Positions 9,086 to 18,750 are shown, counted from the first letter of the stretch. The stretch: 64,000 bases of DNA from CAWGYT01 sp963826795 (GCA_963826795.1 CAWGYT010000019.1:62001-126000), one strand, 5' to 3'. Made by a program: numbers and translations. Notes: generated from the letters alone by a model not told the origin.

Positions 9086-9243
9086 GACGATTTCGGGTCG
9101 GCAAAAGTCGTCATTCGAGGGTCGATCCGCCCGCGCATCTTGTTTCCCGCGATGACCTACCCTACATTTGCCGCAACGGGAAGCTGGATACCTTGAGACA
9201 TGGACCGAGTTCGGGACTTGGTCGGACCGGTTGGACACGACGG

Positions 9244-10540
9244 ATGCTGAAGGCGCGACAACGTTTTGGAAAGTACGTCATTGAGCGACGCCTGGGGGAG
9301 GGCGGCTTTGCCAACGTTTACCAGGCGCACGATACGATCGAAGGAATCCACGTCGCGCTCAAGGTTCCTTATCGTCACTTGATGTCCGAGCAGTCGATTG
9401 AACTCTTTCGACATGAAGTCCGCGTCGCCGCTCAGTTGGAGCACCCGAATATTCTTCCGCTGAAATATGCGGACTACGTCGACGGGGTGTTTGTGATCGT
9501 AACCGCCCAGGGGCTGATGACGCTCGAAAAGCGACTCCAGCGGCGGCTCTCGGTCGACACAGGGCTGGATTTCGCAGAGCAAATGCTCAGCAGCGGTCGC
9601 GCACGCCCATGAACACCGAATTATTCATTGTGATATCAAGCCCGATAATTTCTTGATTTTCCCAGGGAACCGGCTTCGACTGACCGACTTTGGGATTGCG
9701 CACTTTGCCCAGCACACGTTGCAGGGCTCGGGGGCCGGAACGGTCGGATACATTGCCCCCGAACAAGCGATGGGCAAGCCATCCTTCCGCTCCGATGTTT
9801 TTTCGCTGGGCCTCGTGCTGTACCGCATGTTCACCGGCTACCTCCCCGAATGGCCATTCGACTGGCCTCCGCCGGGTTATTTGCGCCTCCGTCAGCGGTT
9901 GGATCCCGGCTTGATTGAGTTGATCCGCAAATCGCTTTCGCTAAACGCGCGGCATCGTTATCGGGACGTCGGGCAAATGCAATCGGCCTATCTGCGGCTG
10001 AAGCAATCGCGACGACAGGGGCGAAAAACCGGAAAGACGACTTCGCGTCGCTCGGCTGGAACCGAATGGCAGCGGGTGCAGCGGCGGGAATTTCAACAGC
10101 AATTTGGCCAGCTGTTGCAAACTCGATACAAATGCGACAATTGCCAAGGGCCGATCTCCGAACCGATGCAAAGTTGTCCCTGGTGCGGCAAAGCCCATGC
10201 GATGAAGGTGGACCAGACGAAGTTTCCCGCTCAATGTCCACGCTGTAATCGCGGAATTAAACTGGATTGGAAGTACTGTGCTTGGTGCTATGGAGCTGGT
10301 TTTCAGCCGCTTTCGATGCGCGTTCAAAAGGATCGGCGGTACACGCACCGCTGCGACAACCCGCGCTGCACTCGCAAACAGTTGATGCCATTCATGCGGT
10401 ATTGCCCTTGGTGCCGCCGTCGCGTGCGGCGAAAATGGCCACTGGAAGGGTCCAAGAGCAAGTGCAAACGCTGCGGGTGGGGCGTTGCTTCTTCGTTTTG
10501 GAGCTACTGTCCGTGGTGTACGACGCGACTTGAACACTAG
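9244..10540 (+). CDS. Ser/Thr protein kinase with four C-terminal zinc-ribbon motifs (frameshifted)
   Basis: The repaired product is about 431 residues. The N-lobe shows the Gly-rich loop LGEGGFANVY, Lys 40 in VALKV and the alpha-C Glu in FRHEV. An extra base near 9589-9593 (CTCAGCAGCGG) ends the first frame at a stop just after 9600; removing one A restores LSAVAHAHEHRIIHCDIKPD, the catalytic loop (HCD instead of the usual HRD), followed by LTDFG and GTVGYIAPEQ. After the kinase and a basic linker come four CxxC...CxxC-type ribbons: CDNCQ...CPWCG, CPRCN...CAWCY, CDNPRC...CPWCR, CKRCG...CPWCT. No transmembrane segment is seen. Cytoplasmic signalling or nucleic-acid/protein binding through the ribbons is inferred. 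The frameshift may be a sequencing error. A PP2C phosphatase follows in the same direction. Confidence 0.75.
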
Positions 10541-10559
10541 TACGGTGTCACAGCTTGAT
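10537..10559. repeat. CTAG-element-like terminus at kinase stop codon
   Basis: CTAGTACGGTGTCACAGCTT matches the terminal sequence of the 136-bp elements at most positions. The kinase stop TAG is part of the CTAG. A different palindromic repeat starts at 10570, so this may be a truncated copy. Confidence 0.45.
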
Positions 10560-10569
10560 CTTCGAGTGC

Positions 10570-10682
10570 GTTGGGAAAGGGGTCAGGTCCCGAAAGTGCG
10601 GAGCACCCGAAGGGCCGTTCCGGCTCTTGGGACCTGCCCCCTTTTTCCCAACCCGCCTTTTCCCAACGCGCCTTTTCCCAAC
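10570..10682. repeat. Palindromic intergenic repeat (GTTGGGAAA...TTTCCCAAC type)
   Basis: Outer arms GTTGGGAAAGGGG and CCCCCTTTTTCCCAAC flank inner arms GGTCAGGTCCC and GGGACCTGCC around a central GTGCGGAGCACCCG. Two extra half-copies CGCCTTTTCCCAAC follow to 10682. A near-identical, partly duplicated element lies at 28216-28398. Transcribed, it would fold into one long hairpin, so it could act as a terminator or mRNA 3' protector; it may also be a mobile REP-like unit. Confidence 0.85.
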
Positions 10683-10778
10683 GCGGATGCAGACATTTTT
10701 GGGCACAAGGCCTAGAGTATGATGGAAGTTGATTGATTGCCGAACGGCTAAGGGGCTGATTTAAAGGTGGGAATCGAG

Positions 10779-11591
10779 ATGGAGCCAGTTACAGCGGACC
10801 GTGTGTTTTTTGATGCGACCTTGCCCGTGCCACTGCTGGTCGAGTTCGCGCGGGGCCGGGCCGCTGTCTTCAGCCAACGCTGCCCTCAAAAGGACACGCC
10901 CAACGAGGACGCGGTCGCTCTCTTGCCGGCAGGAGAGAGTTCGGGGGCAATTGTCTTGGCCGACGGTTGCGGAGGCATGGCCCGAGGCGAATTGGCAGCT
11001 CGCACGGCAATCGAGGCGATTCAGGAAGAGATGTCGACCTCCAAAGCCGAGGGGCCAACCTTGCGTCCTGCGATCTTGGACGGGATGGAGGCCGCGAACC
11101 GCCGCGTCTGCCATCTGGCAGGAGGAGCTGCCACGACATTGGCAATCGTCGAAATCGACGGCACGATGATCCGCCCGTATCATGTCGGAGATTCCGCGAT
11201 CATGGTCGTGGGAAATCGCGGCCGCATCAAGCTGCAAACGATCTCTCATTCGCCTGTGGGTTACGCGGTCGAGGCAGGTGTGCTGGATGAACGCGAGGCG
11301 ATTCATCACGCGGACCGGCATCTTGTTTCGAATGTCTTGGGATTCCCCGAAGCTCATATCGAAATCGGCTCGCGGCGGAAGTTGAGCCTGCGGGACACGG
11401 TGGTCGTTGGGAGCGACGGGCTGTTTGACAACCTCCACGTTGAGGAAATTGTGGAGATTGTCCGCAAAGGTCCACTCGCAGGCTGCGCCGAAAAGCTGGC
11501 GGCACTCGCGACGCAGCGGATGGAGGAAATGGGGTCGGATTTACCCAGCAAACCCGACGATCTGACGTTCGTACTTTTTCGTCCGAACTGA
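10779..11591 (+). CDS. PP2C-family Ser/Thr protein phosphatase
   Basis: About 271 residues. The ATG at 10779 is chosen over a GTG four codons earlier because AAGGTGG lies 8 bases upstream. PP2C metal-binding motifs are intact: TPNEDA, LADGCGGMARGE (the usual DGMGG variant), YHVGDSAIMV, VVGSDGLFDNL and KPDDLTFVLF. These Asp residues coordinate the two Mn/Mg ions that hydrolyse phospho-Ser/Thr. No membrane segment, so cytosolic. Placed between two Ser/Thr kinases and just before an ECF sigma factor, it probably reverses kinase phosphorylation in the same signalling circuit (inferred from context). Confidence 0.9.
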   Translation: MEPVTADRVFFDATLPVPLLVEFARGRAAVFSQRCPQKDTPNEDAVALLPAGESSGAIVLADGCGGMARGELAARTAIEAIQEEMSTSKAEGPTLRPAILDGMEAANRRVCHLAGGAATTLAIVEIDGTMIRPYHVGDSAIMVVGNRGRIKLQTISHSPVGYAVEAGVLDEREAIHHADRHLVSNVLGFPEAHIEIGSRRKLSLRDTVVVGSDGLFDNLHVEEIVEIVRKGPLAGCAEKLAALATQRMEEMGSDLPSKPDDLTFVLFRPN

Positions 11592-11637
11592 GTTCGCGGC
11601 TGCTGCGGCATGCGATCGACGCCTCGTTGGACGTGCC

Positions 11638-12228
11638 TTGACTCAATCACCGGAAACTCGCCGAAGCTTGCTTTTGCGCATCCGCGACACCGAAGACAAC
11701 GCGGCGTGGCAGGAGTTCATTGCGATCTACGCACCGTTGATTCATGCGTATGGCATGCGGCGCGGACTGCAGGATGCGGATGCCGCGGATCTTGCCCAAA
11801 ACGTGTTGCAGTCGATTGCCCAAGCCATTCCCGGTTTCGAATACGATCGCACGAAGGGATCGTTCCGCGGCTGGCTGTTCACCATCACTCGAAACCACCT
11901 TTGGAAGGCGCTTGAAAAGCGCGCGAAGCTTCCGACATCCACCGGGGATACGAGTTTTCACGAACAGCTGGCTCAGCATCCAGATCCATCTGCCGACGAG
12001 GCGGATTGGAATCGGGAGCACGAGCGGCAACTGTTCCTCTGGGCCACCGACAAGGCCCGCGTCGAGTTTCGGGATGCGACGTGGCAGGCGTTCTGGCAAG
12101 TCGCGGTCGAGGGGAAATCGGTCGCGGATGTAGCGAAGGCACTGGGAATCTCGTCGGGCGCCATCTATATTGCGAAGAGCCGCGTGACGGCTCGTTTACG
12201 CCAGCTGATCGAAAGTTTGGAGGCGTAG
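11638..12228 (+). CDS. ECF-type RNA polymerase sigma factor
   Basis: About 196 residues, starting at TTG 11638 since no ATG or GTG fits better. Region 2 is clear: NAAWQEFIAIYAPLIHAY, DADAADLAQNVLQSIAQAI and FEYDRTKGSFRGWLFTITRN (core RNA polymerase and -10 contacts). Region 4 contains FWQVAVEGKSVADVAKALG and SGAIYIAKSRVTARLRQL, a helix-turn-helix for -35 recognition. The next gene is a membrane Ser/Thr kinase with an anti-sigma-like zinc motif, the arrangement known for kinase-associated planctomycete ECF groups, so the kinase probably controls this sigma factor. A 136-bp repeat element lies between the two genes. Confidence 0.92.
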   Translation: MTQSPETRRSLLLRIRDTEDNAAWQEFIAIYAPLIHAYGMRRGLQDADAADLAQNVLQSIAQAIPGFEYDRTKGSFRGWLFTITRNHLWKALEKRAKLPTSTGDTSFHEQLAQHPDPSADEADWNREHERQLFLWATDKARVEFRDATWQAFWQVAVEGKSVADVAKALGISSGAIYIAKSRVTARLRQLIESLEA

Positions 12229-12258
12229 CGCGATTCGCGCGACGGCGACGTGGCCTGT

Positions 12259-12394
12259 CTAGGGCTTTGTCACAGCTGAAATTGAGGGTTGGGTGGCCGG
12301 GGTCGAACGAAGTGAGCCCCCGGAAAATTGCGGTCTGGGGGCTCACTTCGTTCGGCCCCAGGCACCCCAAAATCAAGCTGTGACAAAGCACTAG
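12259..12394 (+). mobile_element. 136-bp MITE-like element with CTAG ends
   Basis: The element begins CTAGGGCTTTGTCACAGCT and ends AGCTGTGACAAAGCACTAG, near-perfect inverted termini. Inside, GGGGTCGAACGAAGTGAGCC and GGGGGCTCACTTCGTTCGGC form a second inverted pair around AAAATTGCGGTCT. A same-length copy in the opposite orientation lies at 46655-46790. No protein is encoded. Size, inverted ends and dispersal fit a miniature inverted-repeat element, with CTAG possibly part of the target or terminal sequence. It sits between the sigma factor and its partner kinase and could terminate or attenuate read-through. Confidence 0.85.
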
Positions 12395-12437
12395 GGCCGG
12401 AAGTTCGCGAATCTCTGGATCGTCGGGCGGTGTCCAA

Positions 12438-14816
12438 ATGGTGCACAGGGGTTGCCTGCAGGACGACGAAATGCGTCGCCTCGTGTCATCGACCTGTTCC
12501 GCCGAAGAAGAACTCCGCTTCGCCATTCATCTTGATTCCTGTCGTCGTTGCCAAGACCGGCTCGGCACCCTCGCAGGAGACTTGCACGAAAAAGTGGCGC
12601 GCCGTGACGCGCCGGCCGATTCACCGGCGCTCTCGAGTGTCATCGATCGCCTGCAGAAAGTGCGTCCGCACACGCAACTCCAGCGTCAACTGGAAGAGAC
12701 TCGGCGTTTGGACGCCCGCCCCTCGTACTCGTACCTCGCGCCGTCGGACCGCGCGGACTCGCTGGGCCGCCTGGGCAAGTACGAGGTCTTGCGTGTCCTG
12801 GGGCAAGGTGGGATGGGCGTTGTCTTTGCCGCGTTCGACAACTCGCTGCGCCGAGAAGTTGCCATCAAGGTACCCTCCGCGGCTTTGGGAGCGACGCAGG
12901 ATGCCCACGAACGGTTTATGCGAGAAGCACGGGCGATTGCGGCCGTGAAACACGAGCATATTGTCACGATGTATGCCGTCGAAGACGTCAATGACACGTT
13001 GTTTCTGGTGATGGAGCTCGTCCACGGGCAATCGCTTGCGGAGCGCCTTCGAGAGACCGTCGCTCTGGCTTGGGAGGAAGCGGCGGCCGTCGGGAGCGAG
13101 ATTGCCGAGGCGCTGGCCGAGGCCCATGCGCGAGGTTTGGTGCACCGTGACATCAAGCCCGGCAATATCTTGTTGGAGTCGGTCACCAACCGCGTCAAGG
13201 TGACGGATTTCGGCTTGGCGAAGTCGGCCGTGGACACGTCGTTGACGATGACCGGGATGATCGCGGGAACTCCGGAATACATGTCCCCGGAGCAAGCGCG
13301 CGAGGGCGATGTCGGTCCCTTGTCGGATCTGTTCAGTCTGGGGACGGTGTTGTATCAGACATGCACTGGCCAGTCGCCATTCCAAGCGAAATCGGCGCTC
13401 GCCTCGCTCAATCGCGTCACCTTTGACATGCCGCCGCCGTTGCACGAGATCAAACCGGAAATTCCGCGCTGGTTTTCCGACTTGATCCACCAGCTGCTGG
13501 CCAAGGATTCCGCGGATCGACCTCCGTCTGCCCGTGACGTTCAAGTTCGGCTGAGCGAGGGACTACGGCAATCGGCGGCTCCGACCGGTCCGTCGCCCGC
13601 TTTGCCCACGGCTGGCCGAGCTGGCCGGTGGACGGCTCGCGCCTTGGCGGCTGGAGCGGTCGCAGTCGCGGTCATCGGCCTGTCCCTCTTGGCCTTGCAG
13701 TACAGGGCGAGCGACCCGAGCGTGACAGGTTCTGCCGAGCCCGCTTTCCGCTCGGGATTCGTCGTCGTGCCGAACGCCGAGGCTTTCGCGACGCTGGAAG
13801 AGGCGATCCGCGCCGCGCCGGACGACGGAGAAATCGAAATCTTTGGCGATGGACCCTACCGCGTGGAGGGCATCGACTTGGGTGCCAAACGCCTGGCGAT
13901 CCGAGCGGCCCCGGGGTTCCGCCCGCTGTTTCTCTCGTCGTCAGGTGCGGTCGCCGCGTCGTCGGCATTCCTGCAAACCGAGGCCGATCTGCGCCTGCAG
14001 GGGCTGGAAGTGCAATGGACGGTGCCGCCGGGGCGACCGCAGAGTCCGGATGAGCCTGCCGAGCGCTGCATCGTGTCCACTCGCAAAGGGAACGTGTCCC
14101 TGGCCAATTGTCGTCTGACCGCGGGGCGGCTAACGGGATGCATCAGTGCCATGGACGGATCGATCGAGCTCGAGAACTCGCATTTCGTCGCGCCCAGTGG
14201 TCCCTGCGTCGCCTGGATGCCGGGCGATGGAAACGAGTTGGAAGCGACACAGTGCGTTTTCGAAGGATCGCGCGCCGGGCTGATCTGCAGTGGATCCGCG
14301 TCCAGTTCGGCGGCACCGCCCGCCGCGATTCGACTGGTCCACAACTCGTTTGCAACGAAGCACGCCATCGTCATGATGATCACCACACCGATGCGACGGT
14401 TCGATTGCACGTCCGAGCACAACGCGTTTGATAGCGCGAGTTTGATCTTGATCAGCCCCAGGCGGAGGATGTCAGCCGGAACGGGCAGCCCCGCGATGAA
14501 ACGCCAAATGATGGCCAGCCGCCTGCTTTGGACGGAATCGCAAAACGCCTACCGCAGCGGATTGAACTACATGGCCCGCGGCCTGCCGACTGAAAACGGT
14601 CCCGTCGAAGTTCTGGTCAACTCACTCGAGCAATGGCAGTCGCTGTGGAATCAAGAGGGTTCCGGGGCCTTCGAAGTCCAATTTGAATCTCAGAAGCCGA
14701 ACCCAAGCGGCTCCGATCCACTCGCCGCGATTCGAGTCGTCTCGGTCCCGACACCATCGCGTACGGGCGCCGATCTGCACCGAGTTGGCCCGCAGATCGA
14801 GCCGACGGAGCGTTGA
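12438..14816 (+). CDS. Transmembrane Ser/Thr kinase with zinc-binding anti-sigma-like N-terminus and beta-helix-like ectodomain
   Basis: About 792 residues. At the N-terminus HLDSCRRC (H31, C35, C38) matches the HxxxCxxC zinc motif of anti-sigma (zf-HC2) domains. The kinase domain spans roughly 115-375: LGQGGMGVVF, catalytic Lys 144 in VAIKV, HRDIKPGN (236-243), DFG (257-259), GTPEYMSPEQ. One membrane helix follows at ~399-421. The outer ~370 residues contain short repeated strands (LRLQGLEVQW, VSLANCRL, IELENSHF, LEATQCVFEG) like a right-handed parallel beta-helix, probably a ligand or wall sensor. Immediately downstream of an ECF sigma factor, it likely senses an outside signal and controls that sigma through the zinc motif and phosphorylation (inference from known planctomycete ECF-kinase pairs). 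Confidence 0.88.
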   Translation: MVHRGCLQDDEMRRLVSSTCSAEEELRFAIHLDSCRRCQDRLGTLAGDLHEKVARRDAPADSPALSSVIDRLQKVRPHTQLQRQLEETRRLDARPSYSYLAPSDRADSLGRLGKYEVLRVLGQGGMGVVFAAFDNSLRREVAIKVPSAALGATQDAHERFMREARAIAAVKHEHIVTMYAVEDVNDTLFLVMELVHGQSLAERLRETVALAWEEAAAVGSEIAEALAEAHARGLVHRDIKPGNILLESVTNRVKVTDFGLAKSAVDTSLTMTGMIAGTPEYMSPEQAREGDVGPLSDLFSLGTVLYQTCTGQSPFQAKSALASLNRVTFDMPPPLHEIKPEIPRWFSDLIHQLLAKDSADRPPSARDVQVRLSEGLRQSAAPTGPSPALPTAGRAGRWTARALAAGAVAVAVIGLSLLALQYRASDPSVTGSAEPAFRSGFVVVPNAEAFATLEEAIRAAPDDGEIEIFGDGPYRVEGIDLGAKRLAIRAAPGFRPLFLSSSGAVAASSAFLQTEADLRLQGLEVQWTVPPGRPQSPDEPAERCIVSTRKGNVSLANCRLTAGRLTGCISAMDGSIELENSHFVAPSGPCVAWMPGDGNELEATQCVFEGSRAGLICSGSASSSAAPPAAIRLVHNSFATKHAIVMMITTPMRRFDCTSEHNAFDSASLILISPRRRMSAGTGSPAMKRQMMASRLLWTESQNAYRSGLNYMARGLPTENGPVEVLVNSLEQWQSLWNQEGSGAFEVQFESQKPNPSGSDPLAAIRVVSVPTPSRTGADLHRVGPQIEPTER

Positions 14817-14844
14817 CCACTCTCCCCCGCACGATCCGCCATGG

Positions 14845-16303
14845 CTAAGCCAGCAAGCGGTTCACGACGTTCCCATGCACGTCCGTCAATCGGAACCGAC
14901 GGCCTTGAAACCGGAAGGTCAGCTGTTCATGGTCGATCCCCAGCAAATGCAGCACGGTTGCCTGGAAGTCGTGGACGTTCACGGGATCCTGGACCACGTT
15001 AAATCCAAATTCGTCGGATTCACCATACGTGATTCCAGGCTTGATGCCTCCGCCGGCCATCCAGATCGTGAACGCGTAGGGATGGTGGTCGCGACCCAGG
15101 TTGGTCGATCCGCTGCTTTGTCCCTGGAGGAAGGGCGTGCGGCCGAACTCGCCGCCCCAGATCACGAGCGTCTCATCCAGCATTCCGCGCTGCTCGAGGT
15201 CCTTGACCAGGGCCGCCGACGGCGCATCGGTATCGTCGCACTGGATCTTGAGCTGTGTGTTCAGATTGCCATGTTGATCCCAACCCGCATGCATGAGCTG
15301 AATGAAACGGACGCCCGCGCTCGGCGAGTCGTCTCGCCATCAGGCAGTTGTAGGCGAACGATCCCTTGCGCTGAACGTCCGGGCCATACATTTCGAGCGT
15401 GCGGGCTGATTCCGTCGACAAATCGGCCAGCTCCGGCACCGAGCTCTGCATCTTGTAGGCCAGCTCGTACTGCGCGATGCGAGTCGTGATTTCGGGATCC
15501 CCAACCTCTTGAAAATGCTGTTCATTCAGCTGGGCCAGATCATCCATGATTCCCCTTCGGACGGAGCGACGGATTCCGGGCGGGTCCGACAAATACAAGA
15601 CCGGATCACCGGCGCCTCGCAGCTTGACGCCTTGGTGGACGGTCGGCAAGAAACCGCTGCCCCAATAATAGTCATAGAAAATCTGGCCGCACGAGGCCTC
15701 TTTGTCACGCGACGTCATCGCCACGAAGGTCGGCAAGTCGTCGGTTTCGCTTCCTAAGCCGTAACTCAACCAAGCTCCCATGCTCGGGCGACCGGGTCGC
15801 TCGGCTCCCGTCAGAAAATACGTAATGGCCGGAGCATGATTCACCTGGGTCGTGTTCATGGACTTGATGAAACACAACTTGTCGGCCAAGGAGGCGATCT
15901 GCGGCAGAAAATTCGCCACGGTGGCGCCGCTTTCTCCGTGCCGAGCGAACTTGGTGATTTCGGCCAACACGGGTCGCTCCTTCTGGCTGCCCGTCATCGT
16001 GCTCAATCGCTTGCCGGCGGCGATTGCGTCGGGAATCTGCTTGCCGCTCCACTGACTCAAGGTGGGCTTCCAGTCGAACAGATCGACGTGTGAAGGTCCA
16101 CCATTCTGCAGCAGATAAATCACGCGTTTGGCCTTGGCCGCCCAATGGGGCAGCCCGGGCAACCCCGGGTTCGATGACGGGGCGGAAGCCGATGTGTCGC
16201 GCTGAAGCAACGCCGCGAGTCCGAAGGAGCCAGCGCCGAGCGCCGCGTGCTGGAAGAGACTTCGCCGCGTGATACGTTTCGCTCGCTCAATGATCGGATG
16301 CAT
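14845..16303 (-). CDS. DUF1501 protein with Tat signal (frameshifted)
   Basis: The repaired product is about 485 residues. It starts with a twin-arginine signal, ITRRSLFQHAALGAGSFGLAAL, then the DUF1501 blocks KRVIYLLQNGGPSHVDLFDWKP, VNHAPAITYFLTG and RPSMGAWLSYGLGSE. Near 15313 one extra base turns ERGVRFIQLMHAGWDQHG into a wrong frame that runs on to 15173; the correct C-terminal half continues in another frame (IWGGEFGRTPF, GRDHHPYAF, MAGGGIKPG) to the stop at 14845. DUF1501 proteins resemble sulfatase/phosphatase-fold enzymes and are exported folded; their reaction is not established. It lies 23 bp downstream of a DUF1549/DUF1553 gene, the usual operon pairing in planctomycetes. The indel may be a sequencing error. 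Confidence 0.85.
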
Positions 16304-16326
16304 GACGCCCTGTCCTGTTCGCGGTT

Positions 16327-18750
16327 CTACTCGCGGGTGAGCACTTCGTCGAGGTTCAAGATCAGCGAGCAGATCACGGAGTAAGCGGCGTGTTCTGCCG
16401 AATCCAGTGATTCATCGCGAGGGGACTCGCCGATTGCGAGTAACGCGTTCGCTTCTTCGGGGTGGTTCGAGAATTCCTCCCGCAGCTTTTTCCAGCGACG
16501 TGCCAAGACCGCAAGCTCGCTGGGATTCGGGTGGCGCGCGGTCGCCATCCGGAACGCCTGCGCGAGGCGTGCTTCGACATGCTCTGCGTCCGCCCGCATG
16601 ATCCGCTCCGCCATCGCTCGTGAGGCCTCGACGTAGGTCGCGTCATTGAGCGTGGTCAGGGCGTGCAGCGGCGTATTCGTGCGCCCTGAACGCACCACGC
16701 AGTCCTGACGCTTGCCGCCGTCGAAGAACATCGTGGGCCCGACGATTCGGCGCCAAAAGATGTAAAGACTTGCTCGGTAGAGCGAGGCCCCGTGATCCTG
16801 CTCGTAGAGGATCTTGCCAAAGGTCGCGTCGGCCCAGACGCCGCTCGGCTGATACGGCTTGACCGCGGGGCCGCCGATTTCACTCACTAACAGTCCGCTC
16901 AACGCAAGAGCTTGATCGCGCAGCATCCAGGCCGGCATGCGAGCTCGTGAACTTCGAGTCAATCGTCGATTGTCCGGATCATCGGTGGCGGACAAGTCCT
17001 CGGCGGCTGCCGACGAGCTCTCGGACGAGGTTTCGGCCAGGTGCTTGGGGAGATATCCGGAAGACTGCCGATAGGTCGCGCTGCTGACGATCAGCCGATG
17101 CATCGCCTTGACGTCCCAGCCGCGCTGCATGAACTGGGTTGCCAGCCAGTCGAGCAACTGGGGATGAGAAGGACGGCTTCCCTGGCGTCCAAAGTCTTCA
17201 CTGGTCTGGACGATTCCGCTTCCAAAAAACAATTGCCATTGGCGATTGACGGCTACGCGTGCCGTCAGCGGATTGGCGACGTCGACCAGCCAGCGAGCCA
17301 GCGTGAGCCGGTTGCGAGGTGCCTCCGCTGGTAACGAAGGAAGAAACGCCGGCGTGCCTTCGGTGACCTCCGTTTGAGGCTGATTGTAGGTTCCCCGCAG
17401 CAGGACGGAAGTCTTGCGGCGCTGCTCCGCGGGCAGCTCGTCCATCACCATGACGGGGGCGGCTTTGATCTCACCTCGCTGCTGCTGGAGCTGTTTGAGT
17501 TCCTCGTCCAATCGCTGCCGGAGTTGCGGTTCGGCTTCGCTTTGGGCTCGATCCACTTCCGGTATCGGTGCTTCCAAACATCGCGTCAGTTCGGCGATGC
17601 GGAGGTCGTATTGGGCAAGTTGGCGTTGCTGGGCCGGCGAGTAGTGCTCAAAGACCGGGGGGGCCTTGCCACCGCCACCCCGTCCCGATTCGGACGTGTT
17701 GTTGAAGAACGCGTAGAGCTGATAATACTCCCGCTGGGAAATCGGGTCGAACTTGTGATCGTGACACCGAGCGCAGGTCATGGTCAAACCGAGCCAGACG
17801 GTCGAAGTCGTTTCCGTCCGGTCAAACACGTTTTCGACGCGAGTTTCTTCCGGGATCCGCCCGCCCTCGCCGTTGTACATGTGATTGCGGTTAAATCCCG
17901 TCGCGATGATCTGTCGCTCGGTCGCCCCCGGCAACAGATCGCCGGCGAGCGTTTCGATGGTGAACTGGTCAAACGGTTGGTTCGCGTTCAAGGAAGCGAC
18001 CAGCCAGTCCCGCCAGGGCCACATCGAGCGTGTCGGATCGCCTTGGAATCCATCGGTGTCCGCGTACCGCGCGGCCTCGAGCCATTCCCAGGCCATCCGT
18101 TCGCCGTAGCGCGGGGACGCCAACAGGCGATCCACGGCACGCTCATACGCATCCGGACGCTCGTCTGCCAAAAAGGCATCCACTTCCGCCAGAGTGGGAG
18201 GCAATCCGGTGAGATCGAGCGTAAGACGACGAATCAGCGTCTCGCGACTGGCCTCCGGCGAAGGTCGCAGTCCCTCTTGCTCCAGCCTCGCCAGGACAAA
18301 GTGGTCGATCGCATTCCGCGGCCAGGTCACGTTCGCCACCGCGGGCAGGCGGGGCATCACGGGCGGGACGAACGCCCAATGCTGGCCCCAGCGAGCGCCT
18401 TCCGCAACCCATTGCCGCATCATCGCTCGCTCGCGTTCCGACAAGACGAGCTTCGATGAGGGCGGCGGCATCCGCTGCTCGGCGTCGTCGCTGAAGATCC
18501 GGAGGATGGCTTCGCTTTGCTCAGGAACACCCGGGTGAAAAGCGGTCGTCCCGTCCCGCGTGGCAAACGCACCTTCGGCCGTATCCAAACGCAAGTCAGC
18601 TTCGCGAGCGGCCGCATCCGGCCCGTGGCACGGGTAACATCTGTCCGACAAGATGGGTCGGATATCGCGGTCGAAGTCCACCGGCCCGAGCTGGGCGTTC
18701 GCCGGTGCCGTCAGCAGACCGAGCCAGATGAAGAACAACGCAGGTCGCAT
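16327..18750 (-). CDS. Planctomycete cytochrome c (PSCyt1) / DUF1549 / DUF1553 protein
   Basis: About 807 residues from the ATG at 18750, with GGGAG ten bases upstream. Signal peptide MRPALFFIWLGLLTAPANA. PSCyt1 domain: VDFDRDIRPILSDRCYPCHG with a CxxCH haem motif. DUF1549: WPRNAIDHFVLARLEQEGL through LGLTMTCARCHDHKFDPI, which contains a second CxxCH. A coiled coil (~430-490) leads to DUF1553: LARWLVDVANPLTARVAVNR, SEDFGRQGSRPSHPQLLDWL and TNTPLHALTTLNDATYVEA. These proteins are extracytoplasmic and almost always encoded with a DUF1501 partner, here directly downstream. A role in polysaccharide breakdown or extracellular electron transfer has been suggested but not proven. Confidence 0.92.
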   Translation of the reverse strand: MRPALFFIWLGLLTAPANAQLGPVDFDRDIRPILSDRCYPCHGPDAAAREADLRLDTAEGAFATRDGTTAFHPGVPEQSEAILRIFSDDAEQRMPPPSSKLVLSERERAMMRQWVAEGARWGQHWAFVPPVMPRLPAVANVTWPRNAIDHFVLARLEQEGLRPSPEASRETLIRRLTLDLTGLPPTLAEVDAFLADERPDAYERAVDRLLASPRYGERMAWEWLEAARYADTDGFQGDPTRSMWPWRDWLVASLNANQPFDQFTIETLAGDLLPGATERQIIATGFNRNHMYNGEGGRIPEETRVENVFDRTETTSTVWLGLTMTCARCHDHKFDPISQREYYQLYAFFNNTSESGRGGGGKAPPVFEHYSPAQQRQLAQYDLRIAELTRCLEAPIPEVDRAQSEAEPQLRQRLDEELKQLQQQRGEIKAAPVMVMDELPAEQRRKTSVLLRGTYNQPQTEVTEGTPAFLPSLPAEAPRNRLTLARWLVDVANPLTARVAVNRQWQLFFGSGIVQTSEDFGRQGSRPSHPQLLDWLATQFMQRGWDVKAMHRLIVSSATYRQSSGYLPKHLAETSSESSSAAAEDLSATDDPDNRRLTRSSRARMPAWMLRDQALALSGLLVSEIGGPAVKPYQPSGVWADATFGKILYEQDHGASLYRASLYIFWRRIVGPTMFFDGGKRQDCVVRSGRTNTPLHALTTLNDATYVEASRAMAERIMRADAEHVEARLAQAFRMATARHPNPSELAVLARRWKKLREEFSNHPEEANALLAIGESPRDESLDSAEHAAYSVICSLILNLDEVLTRE

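Noticed and set aside
17374..18459. 361-codon plus-strand ORF
   Set aside because: Antisense of the DUF1549 region of the DUF1553 gene; no features of its own.
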